Source: Dyadobacter arcticus (GTDB lineage: Bacteria > Bacteroidota > Bacteroidia > Cytophagales > Spirosomataceae). From it: a stretch of DNA of 64,000 nucleotides. The notes beneath the pieces were generated by a model that was given only the letters and a program-made list of their open reading frames with translations, was not told the DNA's origin and ran no database searches. The stretch lies in NCBI RefSeq assembly GCF_011762185.1, contig NZ_JAASQJ010000001.1:992001-1056000 (forward strand). Reading direction: 5' to 3'. The position numbers were made by a program, and so were the translations under genes. Positions 8,291-15,189 of the stretch are shown piece after piece. Numbering within the stretch: position 1 is the stretch's first letter; every line of letters starts with the position of its first letter.

Positions 8291-8743
8291 TCAATCAGGA
8301 AAGAGAATAATCCTTCTTACTACTCTCATAACCTGCAACTTGGTAACCCCGTCAAAATCTTCCAAAAAGGATTCAACAAGTTCCTCCGTTTTCAAATGGT
8401 CGATCAGGTTTTGAATAGTCACTCTCGTTCCGGAAAACACTGGAGTACCTCCTAAAATCTCAGGATCAACCGTAATTGCGCTGCTTTCGAATATTCCGTT
8501 CGCAAGAAAGACCTGAGCCTTACCTAGAAACCTTTTTCTTATTTCTGAGCCGGGCTGCCCGTATCGAGCATTCATATGTTCGTCGAGACTTGAAAACTCT
8601 CGGAATGTTTTCGGGACATTTTTAAGAAGTTCGCGAATCTCAGAATCTGTCATATCCAGAAATTCAACCACTGTGGGCTTGGCTTCGGTTGACGCTAAAG
8701 ACCTGTTCAAATTTCTAGTTTTCTTTTTAGTCATGAGTTTCAT
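8291..8743 (-). CDS. DUF433 domain protein with N-terminal extension
   Basis: 150 residues (a second start at 8734, Met4, is possible). Residues about 88-150 match the DUF433 helix-turn-helix-like domain (DPEILGGTPVFSGTRVTIQN, then LVESFLEDFDGVTKLQVM). The first 87 residues are a charged, helical extension not typical of the 70-80 residue DUF433 proteins. DUF433 proteins commonly sit upstream of a DUF5615 PIN-like toxin and are treated as antitoxins. No DUF5615 gene is present here; instead the next genes are another antitoxin-like/PIN pair. Spaced 7 bases from the SymE-like gene and 16 from the small antitoxin. Confidence 0.75.
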   Translation of the reverse strand: MKLMTKKKTRNLNRSLASTEAKPTVVEFLDMTDSEIRELLKNVPKTFREFSSLDEHMNARYGQPGSEIRKRFLGKAQVFLANGIFESSAITVDPEILGGTPVFSGTRVTIQNLIDHLKTEELVESFLEDFDGVTKLQVMRVVRRIILFPD

Positions 8744-8750
8744 CGGTTCA

Positions 8751-8984
8751 TCAATCTTCCCAAATCTCCAATTGCGGGCTTTTCCTCAATTCTCCCACAG
8801 GTTCAATAATCAACCTGTCATCCTCAAACCGAACCGTAATGTGCTCCCCATGATCGAATCCCAAATCTTTCAGCCACTCGCCGCAGAGCTTGATTTCTGG
8901 GACGAACTTGGTTCTCCATTGGGAAGTTCTTTGATACTTTGGATAGATTTTTAGTTGGCGTGATTTGAATTTGCGTGTTGCCAT
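8751..8984 (-). CDS. SymE-like (AbrB-fold) type I toxin family protein
   Basis: 77 residues. The segment LKIYPKYQRTSQWRTKFVPE followed by IKLCGEWLKDLGFDHGEHIT and a final LIIEPVG strand matches the SymE family: PxIxLxGxWLexxGFxxGxxVxV. Escherichia coli SymE is an SOS-induced toxin evolved from an AbrB-fold protein and is controlled by an antisense RNA. In Bacteroidota, SymE-like proteins are often found without a known antisense RNA. Here it is the first gene of a five-gene run and faces the XRE gene across a 105-base divergent region with two inverted repeats. Whether it is a toxin or a DNA-binding antitoxin is open. Confidence 0.72.
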   Translation of the reverse strand: MATRKFKSRQLKIYPKYQRTSQWRTKFVPEIKLCGEWLKDLGFDHGEHITVRFEDDRLIIEPVGELRKSPQLEIWED

Positions 8985-9036
8985 ATTGCTTGTGTGTCAT
9001 CACTAATATTTACAGTAAAGGTAACGCATTAAATGG

Positions 9037-9060
9037 TTTGTCAACATATATGATGACAAA
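9037..9060. promoter_or_regulatory. Inverted repeat 1 in the SymE/XRE divergent region
   Basis: Perfect 7-bp arms TTTGTCA (9037-9043) and TGACAAA (9054-9060) with a 10-base AT-rich spacer. The centre-to-centre distance of 17 bp is consistent with a dimeric helix-turn-helix protein contacting one DNA face. It is 53 bases from the symE-like ATG and 30 from the XRE start. Confidence 0.5.
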
Positions 9061-9063
9061 TAT

Positions 9064-9094
9064 TTCACGGCAATACGGCAGTTTGTGCCGTGAA
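9064..9094. promoter_or_regulatory. Inverted repeat 2 containing the XRE start codon
   Basis: Perfect 9-bp arms TTCACGGCA (9064-9072) and TGCCGTGAA (9086-9094), loop 13. The GTG start of the XRE gene (9090-9092) lies in the right arm, so protein bound here would cover the ribosome-binding region or promoter, as expected for an autoregulatory operator. It could also form an RNA hairpin that hides the start. Confidence 0.55.
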
Positions 9095-9311
9095 TAAAAT
9101 AGAACTTCAGAAGCTTGTAGGAAAAAGAATTGTTCACCTTCGAACTGAAAAGGGTTGGAGTCAGTCAGATCTTGCCCGAGCCTGCGAGAAAGACAGGCAG
9201 TCTATTGAAAGGATAGAAAATGGAAAGGTTTCTCCTTCGCTTTATTCGTTGTATGAGATTTCCTTAGCTCTTGAAATTTCTCTAAAAGATTTGTTGAGTC
9301 TATCAACCTAA
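9090..9311 (+). CDS. Small XRE-family helix-turn-helix regulator
   Basis: 73 residues, essentially one HTH_3 (Cro/C1) domain: VGKRIVHLRTEKGWSQSDLA (helices 1-2), recognition helix in DRQSIERIENGKVSPSL, then the usual LYEISLALEISLKDLL helices. Starts at GTG; there is no in-frame ATG upstream before a stop. Its size and architecture match single-domain repressors, phage Cro-like proteins and restriction-modification C proteins. It is divergent from the SymE operon and convergent with the 240-residue gene; its stop TAA (9309-9311) overlaps that gene's stop. Two dyads precede it, so it is probably autoregulated. Confidence 0.88.
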   Translation: MNKIELQKLVGKRIVHLRTEKGWSQSDLARACEKDRQSIERIENGKVSPSLYSLYEISLALEISLKDLLSLST

Positions 9312-10030
9312 TACATCGCTTGATTTGTCAAAACGTGTTGATTTTCCTCACTCAATAGATTGTTTTCGGAAAAGTTGTGATAATAGGTATGCATGTCATT
9401 TATTCGAAGTAAAACTCCTGACACGCAGTCCAGCCTTTTAGGTACAGTATCTTTCGAAAGATAGACTGGTTCTGGATGCTCCATCGAGCTTTCAAGAACA
9501 TGGAAGTTGGCCAGAAAGTCTGTCATATCAGACTTTTTAAACCAAGATTCGTGGTGCATGTAAGTACAAATAATGTATGGTAACTTATTTCGCCTGATGA
9601 GAGTCTCATACTTTTTGGCCTTTTTGAGAAAAGCGCTGTTCTCACCACTTAATCTCAGGTAATTATAATTTATTGGATTAATTGACGAATGAAGATTGCC
9701 CTGATCAATTTGCTCATCCATTTTTTCTATTCGGATTTGATCTGACTGAGACGCATTTAATCTCATGACTTCTGCAAGTACAGTTTGTCCATTAACGTCC
9801 AAAGTCCAATCCGGAGTTTGTCCTCCAATTTTCTTGTCATATTCGATCTTTGTACAGAATTGATCAAAGAAGAGTCCAAAATTTATTTCAGTAATTAGTG
9901 ACAAAAAATCGCCTTTTTTCTTTTCGGACGTAAGCTTTTTAATTAAGCTCTGTTTATGTTTCTTATCAAATTCTACAATTACATCATATAACTGCGCTCG
10001 TTCCGCGAAAAATTCGTTTACTAGATCCAT
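9308..10030 (-). CDS. Putative PD-(D/E)XK-like protein, unknown function
   Basis: 240 residues, no signal peptide. Core resembles a restriction-endonuclease-like fold: Glu48 in a helix (LITEINFGLFFDQF), Pro73-Asp74 (TPDWTLDVNG), then Glu87 in TVLAEVMRLN. In the standard pattern PD-x(10-30)-(D/E)xK the residue two after Glu87 would be Lys; here it is Met89, with Arg90 next, so the active site is atypical or inactive. The rest of the protein is helical and charged. AT-rich compared with the following GH18 gene. No recognised family. The convergent XRE gene and nearby TA genes suggest an accessory or defence role, which is inference. Confidence 0.5.
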   Translation of the reverse strand: MDLVNEFFAERAQLYDVIVEFDKKHKQSLIKKLTSEKKKGDFLSLITEINFGLFFDQFCTKIEYDKKIGGQTPDWTLDVNGQTVLAEVMRLNASQSDQIRIEKMDEQIDQGNLHSSINPINYNYLRLSGENSAFLKKAKKYETLIRRNKLPYIICTYMHHESWFKKSDMTDFLANFHVLESSMEHPEPVYLSKDTVPKRLDCVSGVLLRINDMHTYYHNFSENNLLSEENQHVLTNQAMY

Positions 10031-10053
10031 TTACCAAGATTTAAAGATGAGAT

Positions 10054-11049
10054 TCACCTGCCCTTCACCACCCCATCAATCTCCCCCAACAACGACTTCA
10101 CCCCCGTACTATCCTGCAACAACTGCCAAATCATAACCCCGCTAACCTTCCGCTTCGCCAGCTCAGTCTTCTTCCGAATCGTCGGTAACCCATTGTAATG
10201 AACCATCCCACTATTCAAATGCATCTGGTCCTGATAAACAGAATCAGGAAATTGCCGAAGAATGTTTTTGTAAGAGATACTCTCAGGAGCGGTGCCGCCG
10301 AAGCCGTAGCCGTAGAATGGGACGCCGAGGGTTAGTTTTTCTTTGGGGATTTTACGGGTTTCGAGCCAGTATTGGAGGTCTTCTTCGGCCATGGAGTAGG
10401 GGGCGTGCGGGCCGGGACGGTCTGGACGCCATGGGCCGGTGCGGTCGTAAGACATGATGTTGACGAAAGCGAACTGCGCCAATGCTTTGTCGGTAAACTG
10501 GCTTTTGTAAACCGTGGCGATGGCGGCTGTGATCAGCTTATTTTTCTGCTTCAAGGCAGCCGCAAAATCGATCACAAATCTTTCATAATTAGCATCGATC
10601 AATTCGCCTTCCAGGTCTACGTCAATGCCGTCGAGGTTATTGTCAACTGCCAGATTTACAAGGTCATTGATCAGTTTAGTTTTCTTTTCCCCAATCAAAA
10701 AAGAAGGATAATATTTAGGAGCGCCGCCACCGCCAATGGAAGCCATGATCTTCACATTTTTGGAATATGCCAGCGCTGCGACTTCTTTCAGACCTGCGGT
10801 TCTTGTGAGGTTACCCAATGAATCTGGATTTATAAAAGCAATATATAAATGTGTGATCTTGGCAAAATCAATCTGTTTTGCGGAAACCAGTAAATCCGTC
10901 CGGTTTGGCAAATAGCCGATCACTTTGAACCGATTATCGGTATCGCCATTTTTAAAAACTGTTACGCTTTTCTTGCTGCAACTGGTATTGAATGCAAGAA
11001 TCACCATGAAAACGGAGATGCATTGCTTGAACAACTTCGGGAATTTCAT
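10054..11049 (-). CDS. Glycoside hydrolase family 18 lipoprotein (chitinase-like)
   Basis: 331 residues. Lipoprotein signal with Cys24 (FNTSCSKK). A TIM barrel of GH18 type: FKVIGYLPNRTD near the start (residues 41-52), KIMASIGGGG at 100-109 and catalytic DGIDVDLE at 140-147 (the full DxxDxDxE motif, Glu147 as acid). Predicted to hydrolyse beta-1,4-N-acetylglucosaminyl linkages in chitin or peptidoglycan-derived glycans while anchored in a membrane. The barrel is compact and lacks visible carbohydrate-binding modules. The stop is 24 bases from the start of the PD-(D/E)XK-like gene on the same strand; upstream is a Gfo/Idh gene ending at 11074. Confidence 0.88.
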   Translation of the reverse strand: MKFPKLFKQCISVFMVILAFNTSCSKKSVTVFKNGDTDNRFKVIGYLPNRTDLLVSAKQIDFAKITHLYIAFINPDSLGNLTRTAGLKEVAALAYSKNVKIMASIGGGGAPKYYPSFLIGEKKTKLINDLVNLAVDNNLDGIDVDLEGELIDANYERFVIDFAAALKQKNKLITAAIATVYKSQFTDKALAQFAFVNIMSYDRTGPWRPDRPGPHAPYSMAEEDLQYWLETRKIPKEKLTLGVPFYGYGFGGTAPESISYKNILRQFPDSVYQDQMHLNSGMVHYNGLPTIRKKTELAKRKVSGVMIWQLLQDSTGVKSLLGEIDGVVKGR

Positions 11050-11073
11050 GGTGATTTTTTGCGGTGTGAAATG

Positions 11074-12186
11074 CTATTTGCCTGCCAACATAATCTTCGC
11101 GCCGCCTTTGCGGATGGATTCGTAAACGGCGTCGACGACGATCATATCCTTCAATCCTTCGGCTCCGCTTACATTCGGGTCGGGCTTGTTGTTGAGGATA
11201 ATGTCGGCGATTCCATCCATTTGCAGGGTTTGGTGCGTGATGACGGGTTGGTTCATCGGGCCATTGTGCGTCCGGCCTTTGATCGGGCCATAGCTGAATG
11301 CGGGACTGAGTTCGACAAAACCTTTTTCGCCGATTACATAGAGTCTTTCGTAGTTGTTGAAATTGTAAGTAGTGCCGCAGCTAGCCACCACGCCGCTTGG
11401 GAAACCAAGCTGGAACATAATCGTTTCGTCTACTTCCTTGAATTTCACCGGATCGGTTTTGGTTTCCTGGGCTGTCACCCAGATCGGCTCTTCGCCAGTA
11501 CAATACCGTGCGCCATTCAAGGCATAAATGCCCACGTCCATCATCGCGCCGCCGCCGGCCAATGCTTTTTTTAGTCTCCATTGATTGGGATCGCCCGATT
11601 TGAAACCCATATAATTGTTCACGTGCATGATCTTACCCAGCTCGCCAGCCTCTCGCATACGGATCAGCTCACGGGTATGCGGCTCAAAATGCATACGGTA
11701 ACCAATGTAAAATTTGACACCGGCCTTTTCACAAGCCGCGATCATTTCACGGGTTTGCTTGGCATTATCGGCAACCGGTTTTTCGCAAAGTACATGTTTT
11801 CCGGCCGCCGCGATTTGCAATACATGCTTGTGATGCAGCGAATTAGGTGTGGTAATGTACACAATGTCAATATCCGGATTGTCCTTAATATCGCTGACAG
11901 TGTCGTAGTTGTAAGTGTTCTTCTCCGGAATGTTGTATTTCTTTTTCCAATCTTCCAGCTTGGCAGGCGTACCTGAAACTGCTCCGACGAGCGTAGCCAT
12001 TTTACAATCTTTCATTGCCTCTGCCACGCGGGTGCCGTAACTGCCGAGTCCCATAATTGCGACATGTAATTGCTTATCCGCTTTCGGGCCGGAATACAAC
12101 TCCCGGGCAGTTGCAGGCAAATCGGAAAGTGCCGTAGCACCAATTCCCAGGGTTAGTTTTTGAAGAAAATCACGACGAGAATCCAT
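11074..12186 (-). CDS. Tat-exported Gfo/Idh/MocA oxidoreductase (copy 1)
   Basis: 370 residues. Twin-arginine signal SRRDFLQKLTLGIGATAL (Arg4-Arg5), so the folded cofactor-bound enzyme is probably exported to the periplasm. A Rossmann fold (VAIMGLGSYGTRVAEAM) is followed by CEKPVADN with the family's catalytic-region Lys and by a C-terminal alpha/beta domain. Family members interconvert sugar hydroxyl/keto groups with NAD(P), or act as glycosidases by an oxidation/elimination route. Tandem with a paralog beginning 12 bases upstream; the two are alike nearly throughout, so this is a gene duplication. Substrate unknown. Confidence 0.9.
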   Translation of the reverse strand: MDSRRDFLQKLTLGIGATALSDLPATARELYSGPKADKQLHVAIMGLGSYGTRVAEAMKDCKMATLVGAVSGTPAKLEDWKKKYNIPEKNTYNYDTVSDIKDNPDIDIVYITTPNSLHHKHVLQIAAAGKHVLCEKPVADNAKQTREMIAACEKAGVKFYIGYRMHFEPHTRELIRMREAGELGKIMHVNNYMGFKSGDPNQWRLKKALAGGGAMMDVGIYALNGARYCTGEEPIWVTAQETKTDPVKFKEVDETIMFQLGFPSGVVASCGTTYNFNNYERLYVIGEKGFVELSPAFSYGPIKGRTHNGPMNQPVITHQTLQMDGIADIILNNKPDPNVSGAEGLKDMIVVDAVYESIRKGGAKIMLAGK

Positions 12187-12198
12187 AGTAATGAGTGA

Positions 12199-13320
12199 TT
12201 ATTTGTTGATAAATATCTTTGCTCCATTTTTCTTAATCGATTCATAAACAGCATCGACCACGACCATATCTTTCAATCCTTCTGCGCCTGTCACATTTGG
12301 ATCAGGTTTTCCATTTAAAATCGCATCGGCAATTCCATCCATTTGATAGGCCTGGTGATTTACATCCGGCTGTTCGATAGGACCTTTGTGCGTAATACCC
12401 CGGATTGGTCCGTAGCCAAATGCAGGATTCAGTTCCGCCCAGCCTTTGTCACCCATTACGTGCAGCCTTTCGGAATGGTTGAAATTATAGGTACAGCCGC
12501 AATTAGCAATGATACCGCTCGGAAAGCCCAATTGAAATGTAATCGTTTCGTCCACATCTTTGAATTTGACAGGATCGGTTTTGGATTCCTGCGCCGTCAC
12601 CCAAATCGGTTCTTCGCCGGTGCAGTAACGCGCGCCATTCAAGGCATAGACACCCACATCCATCATCGCGCCGCCGCCAGCTAATGCTTTTTTAAGCCTC
12701 CATTGATTGGGATCGCCGGATTTGAAACCCATATAATTATTGACATGCATGATCTTGCCAAATTCCCCTGCTTCCCGCATTCGCACGACTTCACGGGTAT
12801 GTGGCTCAAAATGCAATCGGTAACCAATGTAAAATTTCACGCCGGCCTTTTCACAGGCTGCGATCATTTCTTGGGCTTGCTTAGCATTATCAGCCACAGG
12901 TTTTTCAGAAATCACATGTTTTCCAGCGGCTGCAACTTGCAATACATGCTTGTGATGTAGGGAGTTAGGAGTAATCACATATACCAGATCAATGTCCGGG
13001 TTGTTCTTGATTTCGTTCAGATTTTCGTAGTTGTAAATATTTTTATCCTCGATGCCGTACTTCTGCTTCCACTCAGGGATTTTGGAAGGTGTTCCAGTTA
13101 CAATGCCGACGAGTTTCGCGGTTTTGCATTCTTTCATTCCCCGCGCTACTATGTTCGCGTAACCTCCGAGGCCCATCAATGCTACGCGGAGTTGCTTATC
13201 GGCTTTGGGAGCGTCTGGGATCAACGTTTTTGCAGCGGAAACAGGTTCGGCAGTTGCAACCAATGTGGCTGCGCCGATTCCTAGTGAAAACTTTTGGAGA
13301 AAGTCGCGACGCGAATTCAT
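12199..13320 (-). CDS. Tat-exported Gfo/Idh/MocA oxidoreductase (copy 2)
   Basis: 373 residues. Twin-arginine signal NSRRDFLQKFSLGIGAATLV, Rossmann motif (VALMGLGGYANIVARGM), SEKPVADN and the same MHVNNYMGFKSGDPNQWRLK block as copy 1. The copies differ mainly in the signal peptide tail and in the segments following the first beta strand and at the C-terminus, so paralog divergence is moderate. Only 12 bases separate the stop from copy 1's ATG, so one transcript is likely. Both could act on the same exported or imported glycan, but no glycan operon gene is adjacent except the GH18 lipoprotein. Confidence 0.9.
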   Translation of the reverse strand: MNSRRDFLQKFSLGIGAATLVATAEPVSAAKTLIPDAPKADKQLRVALMGLGGYANIVARGMKECKTAKLVGIVTGTPSKIPEWKQKYGIEDKNIYNYENLNEIKNNPDIDLVYVITPNSLHHKHVLQVAAAGKHVISEKPVADNAKQAQEMIAACEKAGVKFYIGYRLHFEPHTREVVRMREAGEFGKIMHVNNYMGFKSGDPNQWRLKKALAGGGAMMDVGVYALNGARYCTGEEPIWVTAQESKTDPVKFKDVDETITFQLGFPSGIIANCGCTYNFNHSERLHVMGDKGWAELNPAFGYGPIRGITHKGPIEQPDVNHQAYQMDGIADAILNGKPDPNVTGAEGLKDMVVVDAVYESIKKNGAKIFINK

Positions 13321-13444
13321 AGTCAGTTGTTAAAAGTGTTGGAAGCAACTGAAAAAGGGAATTGAAGGGGTTATCTCCTTATTGCAATCAAACACTGCAC
13401 TATGAATACTTTGCTGCCAGGTGCCTTCTATGCTCGCGACAATC

Positions 13445-14053
13445 CTAGTACGATTTGCTCACTTTTACGACACCAGATAAGGGGATTGCGGCCGGAAAAT
13501 CCTTCATTTTTTTTGTGACAGCCTTTTCGACCGCATCACTAAATTTCTTCTCAACTTCTGCTGGAATCTCTGCGTAAATTAAATTTTCCAATGTTATCTC
13601 GAATAATTTGTGAATGATAACCAAGTCATTCATTGAAAAGGAACGAGTTCCGCTCAATAGCTCAGATGTGTAAGATTTGCTGTGAGCTAGTATAGCAGCC
13701 AGATTATTTTGATTCAACCCGTTTTGCCTTAATTTTTTGAGAATTAATTCCTTTCTTTTCTTAAAAAACTTAAACTCTTTTTTGGCCTGCTTTTCCGCCC
13801 TATCGCTCTCTGTGAACTGCTTTTTAGGGATTGAGTCAAAATCAGACCAATGAAGTGATTCGTATCTGATAATAAGATCTCTAATCTGTTTTCTTAGCGG
13901 TTCTAGACCCGGTTGATCCTTTCCAAGCAGCCTTAGGGATCTTTGCGCCCATACAGCTCTTTCCATTTCCAGTTCTGACGTTAATTCGCCTTTTTTGATT
14001 ATCTCCCTAACGTCAAACGCTGACATCACAGCAGATCGTTGTTTTTTAGCCAT
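13445..14053 (-). CDS. HigA-like antitoxin with long N-terminal extension
   Basis: 202 residues, about twice the length of a usual HigA. A helix-turn-helix of the XRE type lies at about residues 101-160 (LILKKLRQNGLNQNNLAAIL, then SKSYTSELLSGTRSFSMND). The first 100 residues are a charged, mostly helical region without a recognised domain. It overlaps the HigB-like gene by 28 bases; the toxin is upstream, the usual order in higBA. Antitoxin HigA proteins bind and neutralise the toxin and repress the promoter; the extension may add a second toxin-contact or dimer surface (inference). AT-rich relative to neighbours. Confidence 0.75.
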   Translation of the reverse strand: MAKKQRSAVMSAFDVREIIKKGELTSELEMERAVWAQRSLRLLGKDQPGLEPLRKQIRDLIIRYESLHWSDFDSIPKKQFTESDRAEKQAKKEFKFFKKRKELILKKLRQNGLNQNNLAAILAHSKSYTSELLSGTRSFSMNDLVIIHKLFEITLENLIYAEIPAEVEKKFSDAVEKAVTKKMKDFPAAIPLSGVVKVSKSY

Positions 14054-14364
14054 TTCTCAATGCTTTTTTTATTGTTTTTAAATATTCGTTCGTAATCTTG
14101 ATGGTTCCCCACCCAAGCGATTGTCGCCTCTTGATCTTCAATTGTTACCAGTATCAGAGTCCTGTGTATATGGATATTTACGAAATAATAACCTGAGCTA
14201 TGCACTTTTTCTGCATCTCTTCGAATCAGGCTAATCTCATTCATCGAGCTGATTTCTGCGTTTTCGAGATCTTGAATTAACTGATGAATAGCTTTTGATA
14301 ATTTAGCATTGCCACGATTTTTATTCAGTAGTCTGAATAGAATTTCCTTTCCTTCTAGCCGCAT
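14026..14364 (-). CDS. HigB-family toxin (RelE/ParE superfamily)
   Basis: 112 residues from the ATG at 14364. A longer frame could start at GTG 14421, but known HigB proteins begin with an MRI..GKELL-type motif, here MRLEGKEILFRLL, so the later start is preferred. The tail matches the family: RTLILVTIEDQEATIAWVGN followed by HQDYERIF. HigB toxins are ribosome-dependent mRNA interferases held inactive by HigA. The middle part (SLIRRDAEKVHSSGYYFVNI) corresponds to the central beta sheet. No clear ribosome-binding site is visible, which is normal in this phylum. Confidence 0.8.
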   Translation of the reverse strand: MRLEGKEILFRLLNKNRGNAKLSKAIHQLIQDLENAEISSMNEISLIRRDAEKVHSSGYYFVNIHIHRTLILVTIEDQEATIAWVGNHQDYERIFKNNKKSIEKWLKNNDLL

Positions 14365-14480
14365 CGCCCGATCGAATTTAGTTAAAAAGTTCCACTTAAA
14401 ATAGAACTTTAAGATTTTCACCTCAACCCTCAGACGTAGACTCCTGCATTTGGTAACGGATATTAAACCAACAAAAGCAA

Positions 14481-14512
14481 AAAAGCCCCCGAGGCGAACC
14501 CCGGGAGCTTTT
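14481..14512 (-). terminator. Strong terminator after the small secreted protein gene
   Basis: 14-bp stem (AAAAGCTCCCGGGG with CCTCGGGGGCTTTT, two G-T pairs) closed by a TTCG tetraloop, followed on the minus strand by TTGCTTTTGT. The A-rich left arm means it may work in both directions, separating this gene from the HigB/HigA pair. Confidence 0.85.
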
Positions 14513-14530
14513 GCGAACCTTAAAAAGTGA

Positions 14531-14908
14531 CTATTTAACAGTCAATACTCTCTCCGTTTTTTGCTCCGAAACCTGGAAAGATTTGGATTGAATTTCGCTT
14601 CCGCTGATCACATCCAATTTATATTGACCGGCCTCCATTTGATCCATGTTCAAAGATCGACCGAATTTTTGGTTGTCTTTGCTGACCGTCTCACGATATA
14701 CAACATCTCCGTTTTCATTTCTCAATAAAAGAATGGTGCTGCTTGCAGCGTCTGCTTTATTGACCAGGACATTGATTTTTCCGTTTTTGGTTGGATAGAT
14801 ACCAGTTCCGAATTTGGAAGCTTTGGTTTCTTTGTCTTCTGCGTTGGCAGCGAAAGTGGAAGCAATAAATGCTAAGGCGAATGCGAAAGTTTTAATTGAA
14901 GTTTTCAT
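14531..14908 (-). CDS. Small secreted beta-sandwich protein, hypothetical
   Basis: 125 residues. Signal peptide (MKTSIKTFAFALAFIASTFA..., cleaved after ANAE or similar). The rest is beta-rich with Asn/Asp-Gly turns: NGKINVLVNKADAASSTILL, then LLRNENGDVVYRETV and AGQYKLDVISGSE. This arrangement resembles the C-terminal sorting or Ig-like domains of Bacteroidota surface proteins but is a free-standing small protein. Function unknown. It is a single transcription unit closed by a strong terminator. Proteins with this length and look recur in Dyadobacter-like genomes in my memory, but I cannot name a family. Confidence 0.75.
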   Translation of the reverse strand: MKTSIKTFAFALAFIASTFAANAEDKETKASKFGTGIYPTKNGKINVLVNKADAASSTILLLRNENGDVVYRETVSKDNQKFGRSLNMDQMEAGQYKLDVISGSEIQSKSFQVSEQKTERVLTVK

Positions 14909-15130
14909 GGCTTATTTTATTTTATGGCTGTTGTTAAAATTGTTATCCTTAAATGAACATGACAAATGTGGGGCAAATGCCGGTACTATGTATTGCAAAG
15001 TACAGGAGTGGAAACTTTAAGTGAATGAATGGTTTATATCTTTCATGAGCAATTAAGCGGTTATTAAATTTTGACTCAATGATGGGTTCCGCGAAGAGAA
15101 TGTTGCTCAGTCAAATGTTAAGAAGTGTTA

Positions 15131-15165
15131 AAAAAATGGCTCACTGTTTCACAGGAGCCATTTTG
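15131..15165 (-). terminator. Terminator of the sugar locus (after MFS gene)
   Basis: Stem AAAATGGCTC / GAGCCATTTT (10 bp) with a 12-base loop, followed on the minus strand by a run of seven T including the stem end. It lies 25 bases after the MFS stop at 15190 and closes the isomerase-Gfo-SDR-MFS run. Confidence 0.75.
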
Positions 15166-15189
15166 TAATTGATTTATGAAAAAATGAAA

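Noticed and set aside
9037-9094. Attachment or recombination site for a mobile element
   Set aside because: The dyads fit an operator better. No integrase or transposase gene is in the window, and no direct repeats flank the island.
10372-10821. Plus-strand frame of 149 codons in the GH18 gene
   Set aside because: Shadow of the GH18 frame, which carries the DxxDxDxE motif and a lipobox.
11023-11574. Open frame of 183 codons on the plus strand opposite a Gfo/Idh gene
   Set aside because: The sequence is the complement of a well-supported gene with a Tat signal and family motifs. Long antisense frames are expected in codon-biased genes, and no family pattern or start context supports it.
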